Shown piece after piece: positions 18,029 through 26,500 of a DNA stretch of 64,000 nucleotides. Both the position numbers and the translations under genes were made by a program. Positions within the stretch are counted from its first letter, which is position 1, and every line of letters starts with the position of its first letter. The notes beneath the pieces were generated by a model that searched no databases, was not told the origin of the DNA, and saw only the letters and a list, made by a program, of their open reading frames with translations. Source of the stretch: Lentisalinibacter sediminis (GTDB lineage Bacteria > Pseudomonadota > Gammaproteobacteria > Steroidobacterales > Woeseiaceae); assembly GCF_040706615.1 (NCBI RefSeq), contig NZ_JAPDRF010000009.1:62001-126000 (forward strand), in the 5' to 3' direction.

Positions 18029-18241
18029 GACGATTCCTCCTCGTTGCTCGTCGGCGGCAAACGCGCTGCCGACGAAGCGAATGATGAGCAGGTCGCGCGC
18101 TAACTAACTGAAATAGAAACGCTTTAATTCCGAAGAAAAACCGAAATTTGTCCGCAGGCGGCTGCGGGACCGCGCCGGGACGTGTCTCGGGCCCGCTGCC
18201 GCGGTCTAGAATTGGCGAGAACCAGGGAGAGACGCAGCGTG

Positions 18242-20092
18242 ATGCGCAGGCAGCCGTTCATCGTCGGCGACTGGGAGGTGTTCCCTCTCGAAGGCCGCAT
18301 CGTCCGTGACGGAAGATTCGAACGCCTTCGGCCGAAGGCCATGGACGTGCTGTGCCTGCTGGCCGCGAGTCCCGGCGAGGCGGTGGAGCGCGATACCATC
18401 CTGGGCGAGGTCTGGGGCCGCACGGCGGTGACCGACGAGCCGCTCACGGCCACCATCGGCGAGCTGCGGCGCGTGCTCGGCGACCGCAGAGGCGACTACC
18501 GGTACGTGGAGACCATCCCGAAGCGGGGTTACCGGCTGGTGGCGGAAGTCTCGGAATCGGCTGCGCAGCCGCTGACGGAGGACACTGTCGCATCCCCCGG
18601 ACCGGTAACGGTCGCTGATGGCACGGGCCGGCGGACGTGGATAATTGCGGCGGGTGTCCTGTTGGTTCTGGGGGCGGCGGCGCTCACACTGTTGCGCTAC
18701 GGCGGCGATGAGGTCTCCGCGGCACCCGGCTCCATCGCCGTGCTGCCATTCGCGGTGCAGGGCGGCGCGGAGGCGGACATGTACTTCGGCGACGGTCTCG
18801 CCCAGGAGATTCTGACCACGCTGTCCACCATCGGCGAGCTCCGGGTCGTCGCCCGCCATTCGGCGTTCGAATTCCGGGATCGCGCCGACGACCTCATGGC
18901 CATCAGGGACAGTCTGCAGGTGGACGCTGTGCTCGACGGTACCATCCGCCGGGACCGTGACCGCATCCGCGTGAACGTGCAGCTGGTGGACGTGGCCAGC
19001 GGCTATAACCTGTGGGCGCAGACCTACGACCGTCGTATCGGCGACACCTTTCTGCTGCAGACGGAGATTGCCCGCGCCATTGCGAGTCAGCTCAGCGTCA
19101 AGCTGGCGGCCGGCACCGCGGTGCCGGCCGCCGAGGTGCCGGACGGGGATGCCTATATCGCGTACCTGCACGGGCGCTACCTGTTCGAGACCGCGCGGGA
19201 CGAGGCGGGTTTGCGCGAAGCCATCCGTTACCTCGGGGAGGCGCTGGAGGCCGACCGTGAATTCGCGCCGGTCTACTCGGCGCTTGCCGGTGCATGGATG
19301 CGGCTCGCCGATATCGGCGCCATCCCGGCAGACGAGGGCTACGGGCGCGGCGGCACTCACGCGCGGCGGGCTCTCGAACTCGCGCCCGACCTGGCGGAAG
19401 CGCACCTGCTGCTGGGCTGGATGCACCTCTATCACGACTGGGACTGGGAGGCGGCCGGACGCTCGCTGGAGCGGGCCCTGCAACTGGCCCCCGGCGACGG
19501 CTTCGTGCTGATGGCCAACGCCGCGCTGAACTTCCACCTCGGGGAGTTCGATCGGGCGGTGCGGCTCGCCGCCATGGCAGCCGAGCGCGACCCGTTGCGG
19601 GCCAGTCCCTATTACAACCTCGCGTACTTCCGTTATACCGCCGGCGATCTCGAAGGTGCCGAGCGCGCCCTCGACCGCGCCGAGGAACTGGTGCCGGGCT
19701 ACCCCCGCGCCGGCCTGTTACGGGTCCAGATCGACCTCGAGCGCGGCAACGTCGCGCTGGCGGGGAGCCGGGTGGAGCCGAACCCCATACTCGGGGCGGT
19801 GGCCGATGCACTGATCGCGGAGGCCCGCGGCGACAGAGAGCGGGCGCTGGGGGCCGTGTCGATCCTGGAGCGGGACCATGCGGATACCGCGCCGTACCAG
19901 ATCGCGGAAGTCTACGCCTGGCTGGGCGAGACCGACCTCGCCTTCCGCTGGCTCGAGCGGGCGTGGGAGGCGCGCGACCCGGGCATGACGGATCTCAAGG
20001 TCGACCCGCTCCTCGAGCCGCTGCAGGGCGATCCCCGCTACCGGGAGCTGCTGTCGCGCTTGGGCTTCGAATCGTCCCGTGTGAGCCCGTAG
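18242..20092 (+). CDS. CadC/ToxR-like membrane-bound regulator with TolB-like and TPR domains
   Basis: A 616-residue protein. Residues ~5-102 form an OmpR/PhoB-type winged helix (FERLRPKAMDVLCLLAA...PKRGYRLVAEV). Residues ~133-151 are a single membrane helix. Residues ~160-290 match the TolB-amino-terminal-like domain of adenylate-cyclase-type regulators (IAVLPFAVQGG...YFGDGLAQEILTTLS...VDAVLDGTIRR). Tetratricopeptide repeats run from ~300 to the end. Such proteins bind DNA from the membrane and sense periplasmic or envelope signals. The start ATG (or GTG at 18239) follows AGGGAGAG. It diverges from the small-membrane-protein operon; the AT-richer gap 18029-18241 should hold both promoters. 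Confidence 0.87.
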   Translation: MRRQPFIVGDWEVFPLEGRIVRDGRFERLRPKAMDVLCLLAASPGEAVERDTILGEVWGRTAVTDEPLTATIGELRRVLGDRRGDYRYVETIPKRGYRLVAEVSESAAQPLTEDTVASPGPVTVADGTGRRTWIIAAGVLLVLGAAALTLLRYGGDEVSAAPGSIAVLPFAVQGGAEADMYFGDGLAQEILTTLSTIGELRVVARHSAFEFRDRADDLMAIRDSLQVDAVLDGTIRRDRDRIRVNVQLVDVASGYNLWAQTYDRRIGDTFLLQTEIARAIASQLSVKLAAGTAVPAAEVPDGDAYIAYLHGRYLFETARDEAGLREAIRYLGEALEADREFAPVYSALAGAWMRLADIGAIPADEGYGRGGTHARRALELAPDLAEAHLLLGWMHLYHDWDWEAAGRSLERALQLAPGDGFVLMANAALNFHLGEFDRAVRLAAMAAERDPLRASPYYNLAYFRYTAGDLEGAERALDRAEELVPGYPRAGLLRVQIDLERGNVALAGSRVEPNPILGAVADALIAEARGDRERALGAVSILERDHADTAPYQIAEVYAWLGETDLAFRWLERAWEARDPGMTDLKVDPLLEPLQGDPRYRELLSRLGFESSRVSP

Positions 20093-21255
20093 GGCGCGAC
20101 CAGTTTCCACACGTGCGCCGGCACCATGTGGCGCATGCGCTGCGGTGCCTGCCGGGCCAGGTGCAGCACCGTCTCCACCGCCTTCATCTCCACCCGGGCG
20201 CGGGCGAACTCCAGACCCCGTGGGCCGATGCGCGGCATGAGCCACCCGACCAGGGGCCGGAGCCAGTCCGGCATGCCCCGCACCGGCAGCCCGCCGGCGG
20301 CGCGTTCCGTGTTCTTCAGGAAGCCGGCCACGTGGCTCTTGCGCTTGCCGGCGCTGCCGGGTTCGCTCGTGACCACCTCGGCGCCCAGCAGTCCCAGGAG
20401 TTCCTCGCCACGGTGGTTGCGAACCAGCAGCCACTGCTCGCCTTCGCCTCCCATGTAGCCGACGGTGATGTCGGCCAGCACGTTGGTGTAGTCGACGCAG
20501 GTGCGGCAGGTCAGCGGGAAGAAGTCCGACGGCAGCTGCGATATGGGCAGCTTCAGGAACGGGATCTCGCGGCGTCGGCCGTCGGTGTAGCGCAGCTCCA
20601 CCCGGTAGTCGGCGCGGAACTCCAGGTACTCGATGGTCTCCGGTTCGTCGGAGAGCAGGGCGAGGAACTGGTGGAAGCGCTCGGTGGTGGTGTTGTCGGA
20701 GCAGGGCGTGCCGATGACGTACAGGCGCTCCAGCCCGAGTTCCCGCTCCAGTGCCCGCAGGGCGTAGACCTGGCAGGGGATGCCGATTACCGCGATACGC
20801 CGATGCCCGGCCTCGACGGCCGGTTCGAGCAGGGCCAGCAGCGGCGCGTAGCCCATGCGCATGCCGCGGCAGGCGGCCATCTGCCGCGAGTCGGTGACCA
20901 GCACGGGCACGGGCTTCCAGCGGTCCTCCGGGTCCGGCGCCATCGTGAGCACGGCATCGACCAGCCCGTCCTCGAGCAGTCGCTCGCCGATGCGCGTTGT
21001 GATGCCCGTCCACTGGGCGCCTGCCCGCGGCTCGGCGAGCCGGGCGCGCAGCATGCGCCGGAACGGGCCGAAGTGCAGCTCGTCGGGCCGCGCCGGATCG
21101 CGGGCCCGGCCATGCACCTGCCGCTCGAGGCCGGGGTAGTCCGGCTTTATGAACTGGCAGGCGCGGCCGCATCGCTTCGGCTCCGCCGTCCGCGAGATGC
21201 CGCAGTCGGTGCACAGGTCCCGCGGCGCCGCCTCGCCGAGCGGCGGCGCCGTGAT
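20038..21255 (-). CDS. FrhB/HCAR-like iron-sulfur flavoprotein (coenzyme F420 hydrogenase beta-subunit family)
   Basis: A ~405-residue protein with the FrhB N- and C-terminal domains: cysteines in DLCTDCG...KRCGRACQFIKPDYPG, then AACRGMRMGY, AVIGIPCQVYALRAL, IGTPCSDNTT and the Fe-S motif FPLTCRTCVDYTN...DITVGYMGG. The family transfers electrons via Fe-S/FAD to F420 or other acceptors (for example chlorophyll reductases); the partner here is unknown. No ATG, GTG or TTG exists in frame upstream of the conserved N-terminus. The only standard start (GTG, 21117) would delete the first Fe-S cysteines. I therefore place the start at an ATC (21255) just after the AbgT stop. The 3' end overlaps the convergent regulator by 55 bases. 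Confidence 0.75.
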   Translation of the reverse strand: MTAPPLGEAAPRDLCTDCGISRTAEPKRCGRACQFIKPDYPGLERQVHGRARDPARPDELHFGPFRRMLRARLAEPRAGAQWTGITTRIGERLLEDGLVDAVLTMAPDPEDRWKPVPVLVTDSRQMAACRGMRMGYAPLLALLEPAVEAGHRRIAVIGIPCQVYALRALERELGLERLYVIGTPCSDNTTTERFHQFLALLSDEPETIEYLEFRADYRVELRYTDGRRREIPFLKLPISQLPSDFFPLTCRTCVDYTNVLADITVGYMGGEGEQWLLVRNHRGEELLGLLGAEVVTSEPGSAGKRKSHVAGFLKNTERAAGGLPVRGMPDWLRPLVGWLMPRIGPRGLEFARARVEMKAVETVLHLARQAPQRMRHMVPAHVWKLVAPYGLTRDDSKPKRDSSSR

Positions 21256-21262
21256 GCCGGTG

Positions 21263-22831
21263 TCAGCCGGGGAGCTGATAGCCCACCGAGGCCCCGGGAC
21301 CCAGCGGCAGACCCAGTCCCACCCAGATCATGGTTATCACCAGACCCGAGACCATCAGCCAGATCGAGTACGGGATCATGGCTGCCATCAGGCTGCCGAG
21401 GCCGAAGTCCGGCGTCCAGCGCTGGCAGAAGGTGAGGATCAGGGGGAAGTAGACCATCAACGGTGTGATGATGTTGGTCGCGCTGTCGCCCACCCGGTAG
21501 GCGGCGGTGGTCATCTCGGCGCTGACGCCGAGCAGCATCATCATCGGGATCAAGACCGGCGCGAGCAGGGCCCACTTCGCGCTGGCGGAGCCCACCAGCA
21601 GGTTGATGGCGCCGGTGAAAAGCACGAGCAGACCAAGCAGCACCGGCATCGGCAGGTTCGACGACTTGATGACGTCCGCTCCCTGCACGGCGAAGATGAG
21701 GCCAAGGTTGGACCAGGTGAACATGGCCACGAAGTGGGCCGCGACGAAGGCGAGCACGAGGTAGTAGGCCAGGTCCGCCATGGACTCCGACATCATGGTG
21801 ACGATGTCCCGGTGGTCTTTTACGGTGCCTGCGGCGGCGCCGTATGCCCAGCCCGCGGCCAGGAACAAAACAAAGAAGCCGGCCACGAGAGACTTGTAGA
21901 ATGGATCCAGGCGGAATTTCGGCTGCGCCGTCTCGTCATAGAGCGGCGTGCCGGGCCCTATGGTGAAGAATATCCACAGTCCCACAACGCCGAGCACCGC
22001 CAGTCCGGCCCATTTCAGGCCGCGGCGCTCTTCGGGAGTCAGGGGCTTGTCCTCGTGGATGGATTTGGCCGCCTCGCCCTCGGCCTTGTAGGTGCCGAGA
22101 CGCGGCTCGATGATGCGGTCCGTGACGTACCAGATGACCGGCAGGAACAGAAACGTCATGACGGCGATGAAATACCAGTTGCCGGCGATGTTCGCGTCCC
22201 ACGTGGGCACGATGCTCTCGGCCGCGGCCTCGGTGATGCCGAACAGCAGCGCGTCGAGCTGCCCGGGGAAGAGATTCGCCGAGAAGCCGCCCGAGACGCC
22301 GGCGAACGATGCGGTGATGCCGGCAACGGGATGCCGGCCGGCCGCGGCATAGAGCACGCCGGCCAGCGGGATCAGCACGACATAGGCGGCGTCGGCCGCC
22401 AGGTTGCCCAGCATCGCCACCAGCGCGACCGCCGGCGTGAGCAGGAAACGGGGCGCGTTCCTGACGCCGGCGTGCATGGCGGAGGCGAACAGGCCTGAGC
22501 GTTCGGCGACACCGGCGCCCAGCATCACCACCAGCACGTAGCCCAGCGGATGAAAGTGGGTGAACGTGGTGGGCATCTCGACCCACAGCCGCCGGATGTT
22601 GTCGGCCGAGAGCAGGCTCTCCGCGGTGAGCACCAGCGGCATGCCGTCTTCGCCCTTCGCGGTGGGATGCAGCGCCGACATGTCCACCCAGGCCGCGAAG
22701 ATGCTGAACGCGATCAGGGCGGCGATCAGGTACAGGAAAATGAATACCGGATCGGGCAGCCGGTTGCCGGTGCGCTCGATCCAGCCGAGTATGCCCGTAT
22801 TGGTGGCGGGCGTGCCGTCCGACGGTGCCAT
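21263..22831 (-). CDS. AbgT-family transporter
   Basis: A 522-residue membrane protein with around a dozen helices. It has the AbgT/MtrF signatures: an N-terminal RTGNRLPDPVFIFLYLIAAL, LGAGVAERSGLF, NLAADAAYVVLIPLAG, GFSANLFPGQLDALLFGITE, and a C-terminal GSASAKWALLAPVLIPMMML and RVGDSATNIITPLMVYFPL. Family members move p-aminobenzoyl-glutamate or export sulfonamide-type antimetabolites. The ATG has GGGAG upstream. The FrhB-like gene begins about 8 bases past its stop, so the two are probably cotranscribed. Confidence 0.9.
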   Translation of the reverse strand: MAPSDGTPATNTGILGWIERTGNRLPDPVFIFLYLIAALIAFSIFAAWVDMSALHPTAKGEDGMPLVLTAESLLSADNIRRLWVEMPTTFTHFHPLGYVLVVMLGAGVAERSGLFASAMHAGVRNAPRFLLTPAVALVAMLGNLAADAAYVVLIPLAGVLYAAAGRHPVAGITASFAGVSGGFSANLFPGQLDALLFGITEAAAESIVPTWDANIAGNWYFIAVMTFLFLPVIWYVTDRIIEPRLGTYKAEGEAAKSIHEDKPLTPEERRGLKWAGLAVLGVVGLWIFFTIGPGTPLYDETAQPKFRLDPFYKSLVAGFFVLFLAAGWAYGAAAGTVKDHRDIVTMMSESMADLAYYLVLAFVAAHFVAMFTWSNLGLIFAVQGADVIKSSNLPMPVLLGLLVLFTGAINLLVGSASAKWALLAPVLIPMMMLLGVSAEMTTAAYRVGDSATNIITPLMVYFPLILTFCQRWTPDFGLGSLMAAMIPYSIWLMVSGLVITMIWVGLGLPLGPGASVGYQLPG

Positions 22832-22976
22832 GCTCGCTCCCTCATCTATGAAAAATTCCCGGCAGCATAGGCCAAGGGCCGGACGAGGGCAAAAGCACGA
22901 CGGCTTGCCGCGGCGCACCCGCGCAGGGGACTGTGGTAGTTTCTGAGCTGTCAACGACAGCGGGAGGGAGGCATCC

Positions 22977-23411
22977 ATGGCACAGGTCAGCGATATCCTG
23001 AAGTCGAAGGGCGGCGAGCTGTGGTCGGTATCGCCGAGCGCGACCGTGCTGGAGAGCCTCGAGATGATGGCCGCGAAGGGCGTCGGTGCCGTCGTGGTGC
23101 TGGACGACGGCCGCCTCGCCGGCATCTTCACCGAGCGCGACTACGCCAGGAAGGTGGTGCTGGCCGGCCGCGCTTCGCGGGAGTTGCCGGTGAGCGAGAT
23201 CATGACCACCGAGGTGGTCTGCGTGGCGCCGGAGCGCTCCGTGGACGAGTGCCTGGCACTGATGACCGACAAGCGTATCCGCCACCTGCCGGTGCGCGAT
23301 GCCAGCGGTGTCGTGGGCCTGGTCTCGATCGGCGACCTGGTGAAGACGAAGATCGCCGACCAGGAGCACACCATCGAGCAGCTGCAGAGCTATATCGCCG
23401 GGCAGTTCTGA
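22977..23411 (+). CDS. Tandem CBS-domain protein
   Basis: A 144-residue protein consisting of two CBS domains (residues ~8-65 and ~75-130), with ERDYARKVVLAGR closing the first and VGLVSIGDLVKTKI in the second. CBS pairs bind adenosine nucleotides or related ligands and act as regulators. The stand-alone form is common in proteobacteria, with no defined partner. Strong ribosome-binding site (GGGAGGGAGG). The amidase starts 7 bases after the stop. Confidence 0.88.
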   Translation: MAQVSDILKSKGGELWSVSPSATVLESLEMMAAKGVGAVVVLDDGRLAGIFTERDYARKVVLAGRASRELPVSEIMTTEVVCVAPERSVDECLALMTDKRIRHLPVRDASGVVGLVSIGDLVKTKIADQEHTIEQLQSYIAGQF

Positions 23412-23418
23412 GCAGGCC

Positions 23419-24879
23419 GTGGACGAGGCGCGCATAGCCTGGATGAGCGCGCGGGCGGCGGCGGCGGCCATCCGTGCCGGCGAACTCACCAGCCGCGAGT
23501 ACCTGGAGGCGATGCTGGCCCGCATCGATCGCCTGGACGGGCCTCTTAACCTGGTGGTCACCCGGGACGACGAGCGCACGCGCCGCGCCGCCGACGAGGC
23601 CGACCGGGAGGCCGCGCGCGGCCGCTGGCGCGGGCCACTGCACGGCGTCGCCATGACCATCAAGGACTCCTTCCAGACCGCCGGGCTGCGCACCACCTCG
23701 GGTGCACCGGAGCTGGCGGAGTTCGTGCCGGGAGAAGACGCGGCGGCCGTGGCGCGCCTGCGCGGCGCGGGTGCGGTGATTGCCGGCAAGACCAACCTGC
23801 CGCTCTACGCCGCGGACCTGCAGAGCTACAACGCGCTCTTCGGGCAGAGCAGCAACCCCTGGGATACGAGCCGCACCGTGGGTGGTTCCTCGGGCGGCGC
23901 GGCCGGGGCGCTGGCCGCGGGTTTCACGCCGCTGGAGCTGGGCAGCGATATCGGCGGCTCCATCCGCGGGCCCGCATCCTGCTGCGGCGTCACCGGCCAC
24001 AAGCCGAGCTTCGGCATCGTGCCGGGGCGGGGCCAGATCCCCGGTCCTCCGGGCACGCTGACCGAGGCGGACATCGCCGTGGCGGGGCCGCTGGCCCGGG
24101 ACGTGGCCGACCTGGAACTCGCACTCGAAGTCCTCGCAGGTCCGAACGAGTGGTACGCGAAGGCCTGGTCGCTCGATCTGCCGCCGCCGCGCCACCGGGA
24201 ACTCGCCGACTACCGGGTGGCGGTCTGGTTCGACGAGCCGTCGGCGCCGGTGGATGCATCGGTGCGCGGTCTGCTCGGTGCGGCGGCCGACGCACTGGCG
24301 GACGCCGGCGCCCGGGTGGACTACGAGGCACGGCCGGCGTTCACTTTCGACAAGGCGCTCATGGTATTCAACCAGCTGTTGAATGCGGCCCTCTCCGGCG
24401 GCTTCAGCCGGGACGAGGTGGAGGCGATGGCGGTGAGGGCAGCCGAGGCCGGGGAGGGCCATGCGCTGGCGGCGCGCTACACCTCCCAGCGGCACCGGGA
24501 GTGGCTGTCGGCGAACGAGCGGCGGCTGCAGCTCAGGGCACGCTGGCACGAGTTCTTCGGCCACTGGGACGCCGTGCTGGCGCCGGTGTTGCCCACGACC
24601 GCCATCGCCCACGATCATTCCGAACCGATGAGCCGGCGCAGCATCACGGTGAACGGCGAGCGGCGGCACTATCAGGAGCAGTTCAGCTGGATGGGCCTGG
24701 CCGGCGCCTCGTTCCTGCCGGCGACGGTTATCCCGGTGGGGGTCGCGGACGACGGCCTGCCGGTGGGACTGCAGATCATCGGGCCCTTCCTCGAGGACCG
24801 CACCTGCCTGCGTCTGGCCGACCATCTGTACCGGCGGCTCGGCGGGTTCACGCCGCCGCCGGGTTTCGGCCCGGCCTGA
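23419..24879 (+). CDS. Amidase (amidase-signature family)
   Basis: A 486-residue amidase-signature enzyme. The Ser-cisSer-Lys triad is visible: Lys82 (TIKDSF), Ser157 in GGSSGGAAGALAAG and nucleophile Ser181 in GSDIGGSIRGPA. It hydrolyses carboxamides; the substrate cannot be told, and it is not a clear GatA since it lacks gatCB neighbours. The start is GTG, 7 bases after the CBS-protein stop. A hairpin with a T-run follows the stop. Confidence 0.88.
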   Translation: MDEARIAWMSARAAAAAIRAGELTSREYLEAMLARIDRLDGPLNLVVTRDDERTRRAADEADREAARGRWRGPLHGVAMTIKDSFQTAGLRTTSGAPELAEFVPGEDAAAVARLRGAGAVIAGKTNLPLYAADLQSYNALFGQSSNPWDTSRTVGGSSGGAAGALAAGFTPLELGSDIGGSIRGPASCCGVTGHKPSFGIVPGRGQIPGPPGTLTEADIAVAGPLARDVADLELALEVLAGPNEWYAKAWSLDLPPPRHRELADYRVAVWFDEPSAPVDASVRGLLGAAADALADAGARVDYEARPAFTFDKALMVFNQLLNAALSGGFSRDEVEAMAVRAAEAGEGHALAARYTSQRHREWLSANERRLQLRARWHEFFGHWDAVLAPVLPTTAIAHDHSEPMSRRSITVNGERRHYQEQFSWMGLAGASFLPATVIPVGVADDGLPVGLQIIGPFLEDRTCLRLADHLYRRLGGFTPPPGFGPA

Positions 24880-24884
24880 GCGAG

Positions 24885-24914
24885 CGGCCGCCGCCGGCCC
24901 GCGGCCGACTTTTT
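24885..24914 (+). terminator. Probable intrinsic terminator after the amidase gene
   Basis: Arms CGGCCGC (24885-24891) and GCGGCCG (24901-24907) with a 9-base loop, then AC and five T (24910-24914). The short stem makes it moderate. Confidence 0.6.
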
Positions 24915-24978
24915 CGTCACGGCGGGTAAACCTCGCCGGCCCCGGCTGCACTAACCGGTCGAAGAGGGATTGCATGTT

Positions 24979-25515
24979 TTGACCGAGCCGTCCGATGTCG
25001 AGTTGGTGCAGCGTTTCCGCTCCGGGGATCCGGAGGCCTTCGATGCCATCGTGCGGCGCTATCAGGATCCGCTCTACCGGCTCGCGAGCGTCTGGCTGCA
25101 CGACCCGCAGCATGCGGAGGACGCAGTGCAGGAGGTGTTCCTGCGGGCCTGGCGCGGGCTGCGGCGCTTCCGTTTCCGCGCGGCGCCGTTTACCTGGCTG
25201 TACCGCACGGCGCGGCATGTGTGCAACGAATACAACCGCCGGCGCACGGGCGAGGCTCTGGACGGCGAGCCCGCCGACCCGGCCGTCGGCCCGGAGCGGC
25301 GCGCGGGCGAGCTGGAGGCGGCGCGGCGCGTGCGCCAGCTCGTGGCCGCGCTGCCCGGCCGGCAGCGGGAGGTGGTGATGCTGAGGATATTCGAGGAGCT
25401 GTCGGTGGCCGATACGGCAAAGGCGATGGGGTGCCGGCAGGGCACCGTGAAGGCCCTGCTGCACAAGGCCGTCCGGCGATTGCGGCAAAACGGCATGGAG
25501 GGACCCGGCGGATGA
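24979..25515 (+). CDS. ECF-family RNA polymerase sigma factor
   Basis: A ~178-residue sigma-70 factor of the ECF type. Region 2 (DPEAFDAIVRRYQDPLYRLA...DAEDAVQEVFLRAWRGL) and region 4 (LPGRQREVVMLRIFEELSVADTAKAMGCRQGTVKALLHKAVRRLR) are both clear, with no region 3. I chose the TTG at 24979 because the AGAGGGA sequence ends 9 bases upstream; an in-frame TTG at 24970 touches that site and is unlikely. It overlaps the next gene by ATGA, the usual arrangement for a sigma/anti-sigma pair. Confidence 0.87.
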   Translation: MTEPSDVELVQRFRSGDPEAFDAIVRRYQDPLYRLASVWLHDPQHAEDAVQEVFLRAWRGLRRFRFRAAPFTWLYRTARHVCNEYNRRRTGEALDGEPADPAVGPERRAGELEAARRVRQLVAALPGRQREVVMLRIFEELSVADTAKAMGCRQGTVKALLHKAVRRLRQNGMEGPGG

Positions 25516-25967
25516 GCCGGCGCGTGAACGGCGAAGGAATGGACATCGAGACGGACATCGAGGCCATCAGGCAAGAGTACCGGCGCCTGAAGGCGCCGGA
25601 GCACACGCTGCGCCGGGTGCACGCGCGGCTCCCCGAGGCACGGCCGCGGCATCTCACCCTGCCTGCCGCCGGGGCGGCGCTGGCCGCCACGCTGGCTGTG
25701 GCCGCGTTGCTGCTGGCGCTGCCCCGGATCGAGCGCGGCGAGGCGGAGGTACGGCCGACCTCCCTGACAGTGCTCTCGCTGGCGGCGGGCAGCAAGCCGG
25801 CCGGCGCCGTGCCGGGCCTGTCCTCCGTCCGCGGCATGAGCCTGCCGGCGCCGCCGGGCCCGGCCACCGGCGCGGGCGCCGTCGCGCCGTCGCCGACCGA
25901 CACGGAACTGGAAGACCTGCGGAATCACTCGCGGGACGAAGAGGAGAAGGACCATGCGAACAGCTAG
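25512..25967 (+). CDS. Putative anti-sigma factor (single-span membrane protein)
   Basis: A 151-residue protein with a charged N-terminal cytosolic part (DIETDIEAIRQEYRRLKAPEHTLRRVHARLPE), one membrane helix (residues ~49-71), and a periplasmic Pro/Ala/Ser-rich tail. There is no zinc-binding HxxxCxxC motif. Its ATG overlaps the sigma stop, and position and topology suggest it holds the sigma factor at the membrane. The following small protein overlaps it by 14 bases. Function is by context rather than by recognised domain. Confidence 0.65.
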   Translation: MSRRVNGEGMDIETDIEAIRQEYRRLKAPEHTLRRVHARLPEARPRHLTLPAAGAALAATLAVAALLLALPRIERGEAEVRPTSLTVLSLAAGSKPAGAVPGLSSVRGMSLPAPPGPATGAGAVAPSPTDTELEDLRNHSRDEEEKDHANS

Positions 25968-26376
25968 ACGGGGATCAACGGCACGGGTATGCGCGCTCAT
26001 CGCGGCGGCGGGTCTGATCGCGGCGGCGCCGTCGGTGCCGGCGCAATCGATGGACGAGCTCGCGAGGATGCAGACCTTCCTCGGCATCATGACGGACTAC
26101 ATGGCCATCATCGAGACCACCCACGAGATCAGCGCCGAGCCCGAGAAGGCCGCCATCCTGCAGATGCAGAAGATGAAGGAGATCTACGAGGAGCGGGGCG
26201 AGAAGGCGCGGGTGGTGGAGGAGCTGAGCCGGGTGCTCGAGAACAGCAGCAACCAGGCCATTCGTAACGCGGCTTACGTGCTGATGAGCGACACCCTGAA
26301 GGAGACCGGACGCTCCGCCGAGGCCATCGAGCTGCTGCGCAAGGGGCTGGCCGAGAACCTGAAGGCGGCCGAGTAG
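25954..26376 (+). CDS. Secreted small helical protein of the ECF operon
   Basis: A 140-residue protein with a cleavable signal peptide (VCALIAAAGLIAAAPSVPAQS) and an all-helical mature part (DELARMQTFLGIMTDYMAIIE... then two TPR-like helix pairs near 90-135). No family is recognised. It overlaps the putative anti-sigma gene by 14 bases, so it belongs to the same transcript and may be the periplasmic arm of the signalling system (inference). The 124-base gap downstream separates it from the DUF1800 gene. Confidence 0.7.
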   Translation: MRTARRGSTARVCALIAAAGLIAAAPSVPAQSMDELARMQTFLGIMTDYMAIIETTHEISAEPEKAAILQMQKMKEIYEERGEKARVVEELSRVLENSSNQAIRNAAYVLMSDTLKETGRSAEAIELLRKGLAENLKAAE

Positions 26377-26500
26377 CGGCGCGGGATGTGGCCTGGGTCA
26401 CGGCTTTTGCGTCCGGCGGCGGGCAAGGTGCTTGTCAACCCGGCCGGCGCGAAAACGTTGTTGTTGTTCGTGCCGATCAGACGGAACGCGGGGTAGCAGG

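Noticed and set aside
18128..18238. Short open frames in the divergent region upstream of the CadC-like regulator
   Set aside because: No ribosome-binding site or coding features; the AT-rich sequence fits promoters for the two divergent units.
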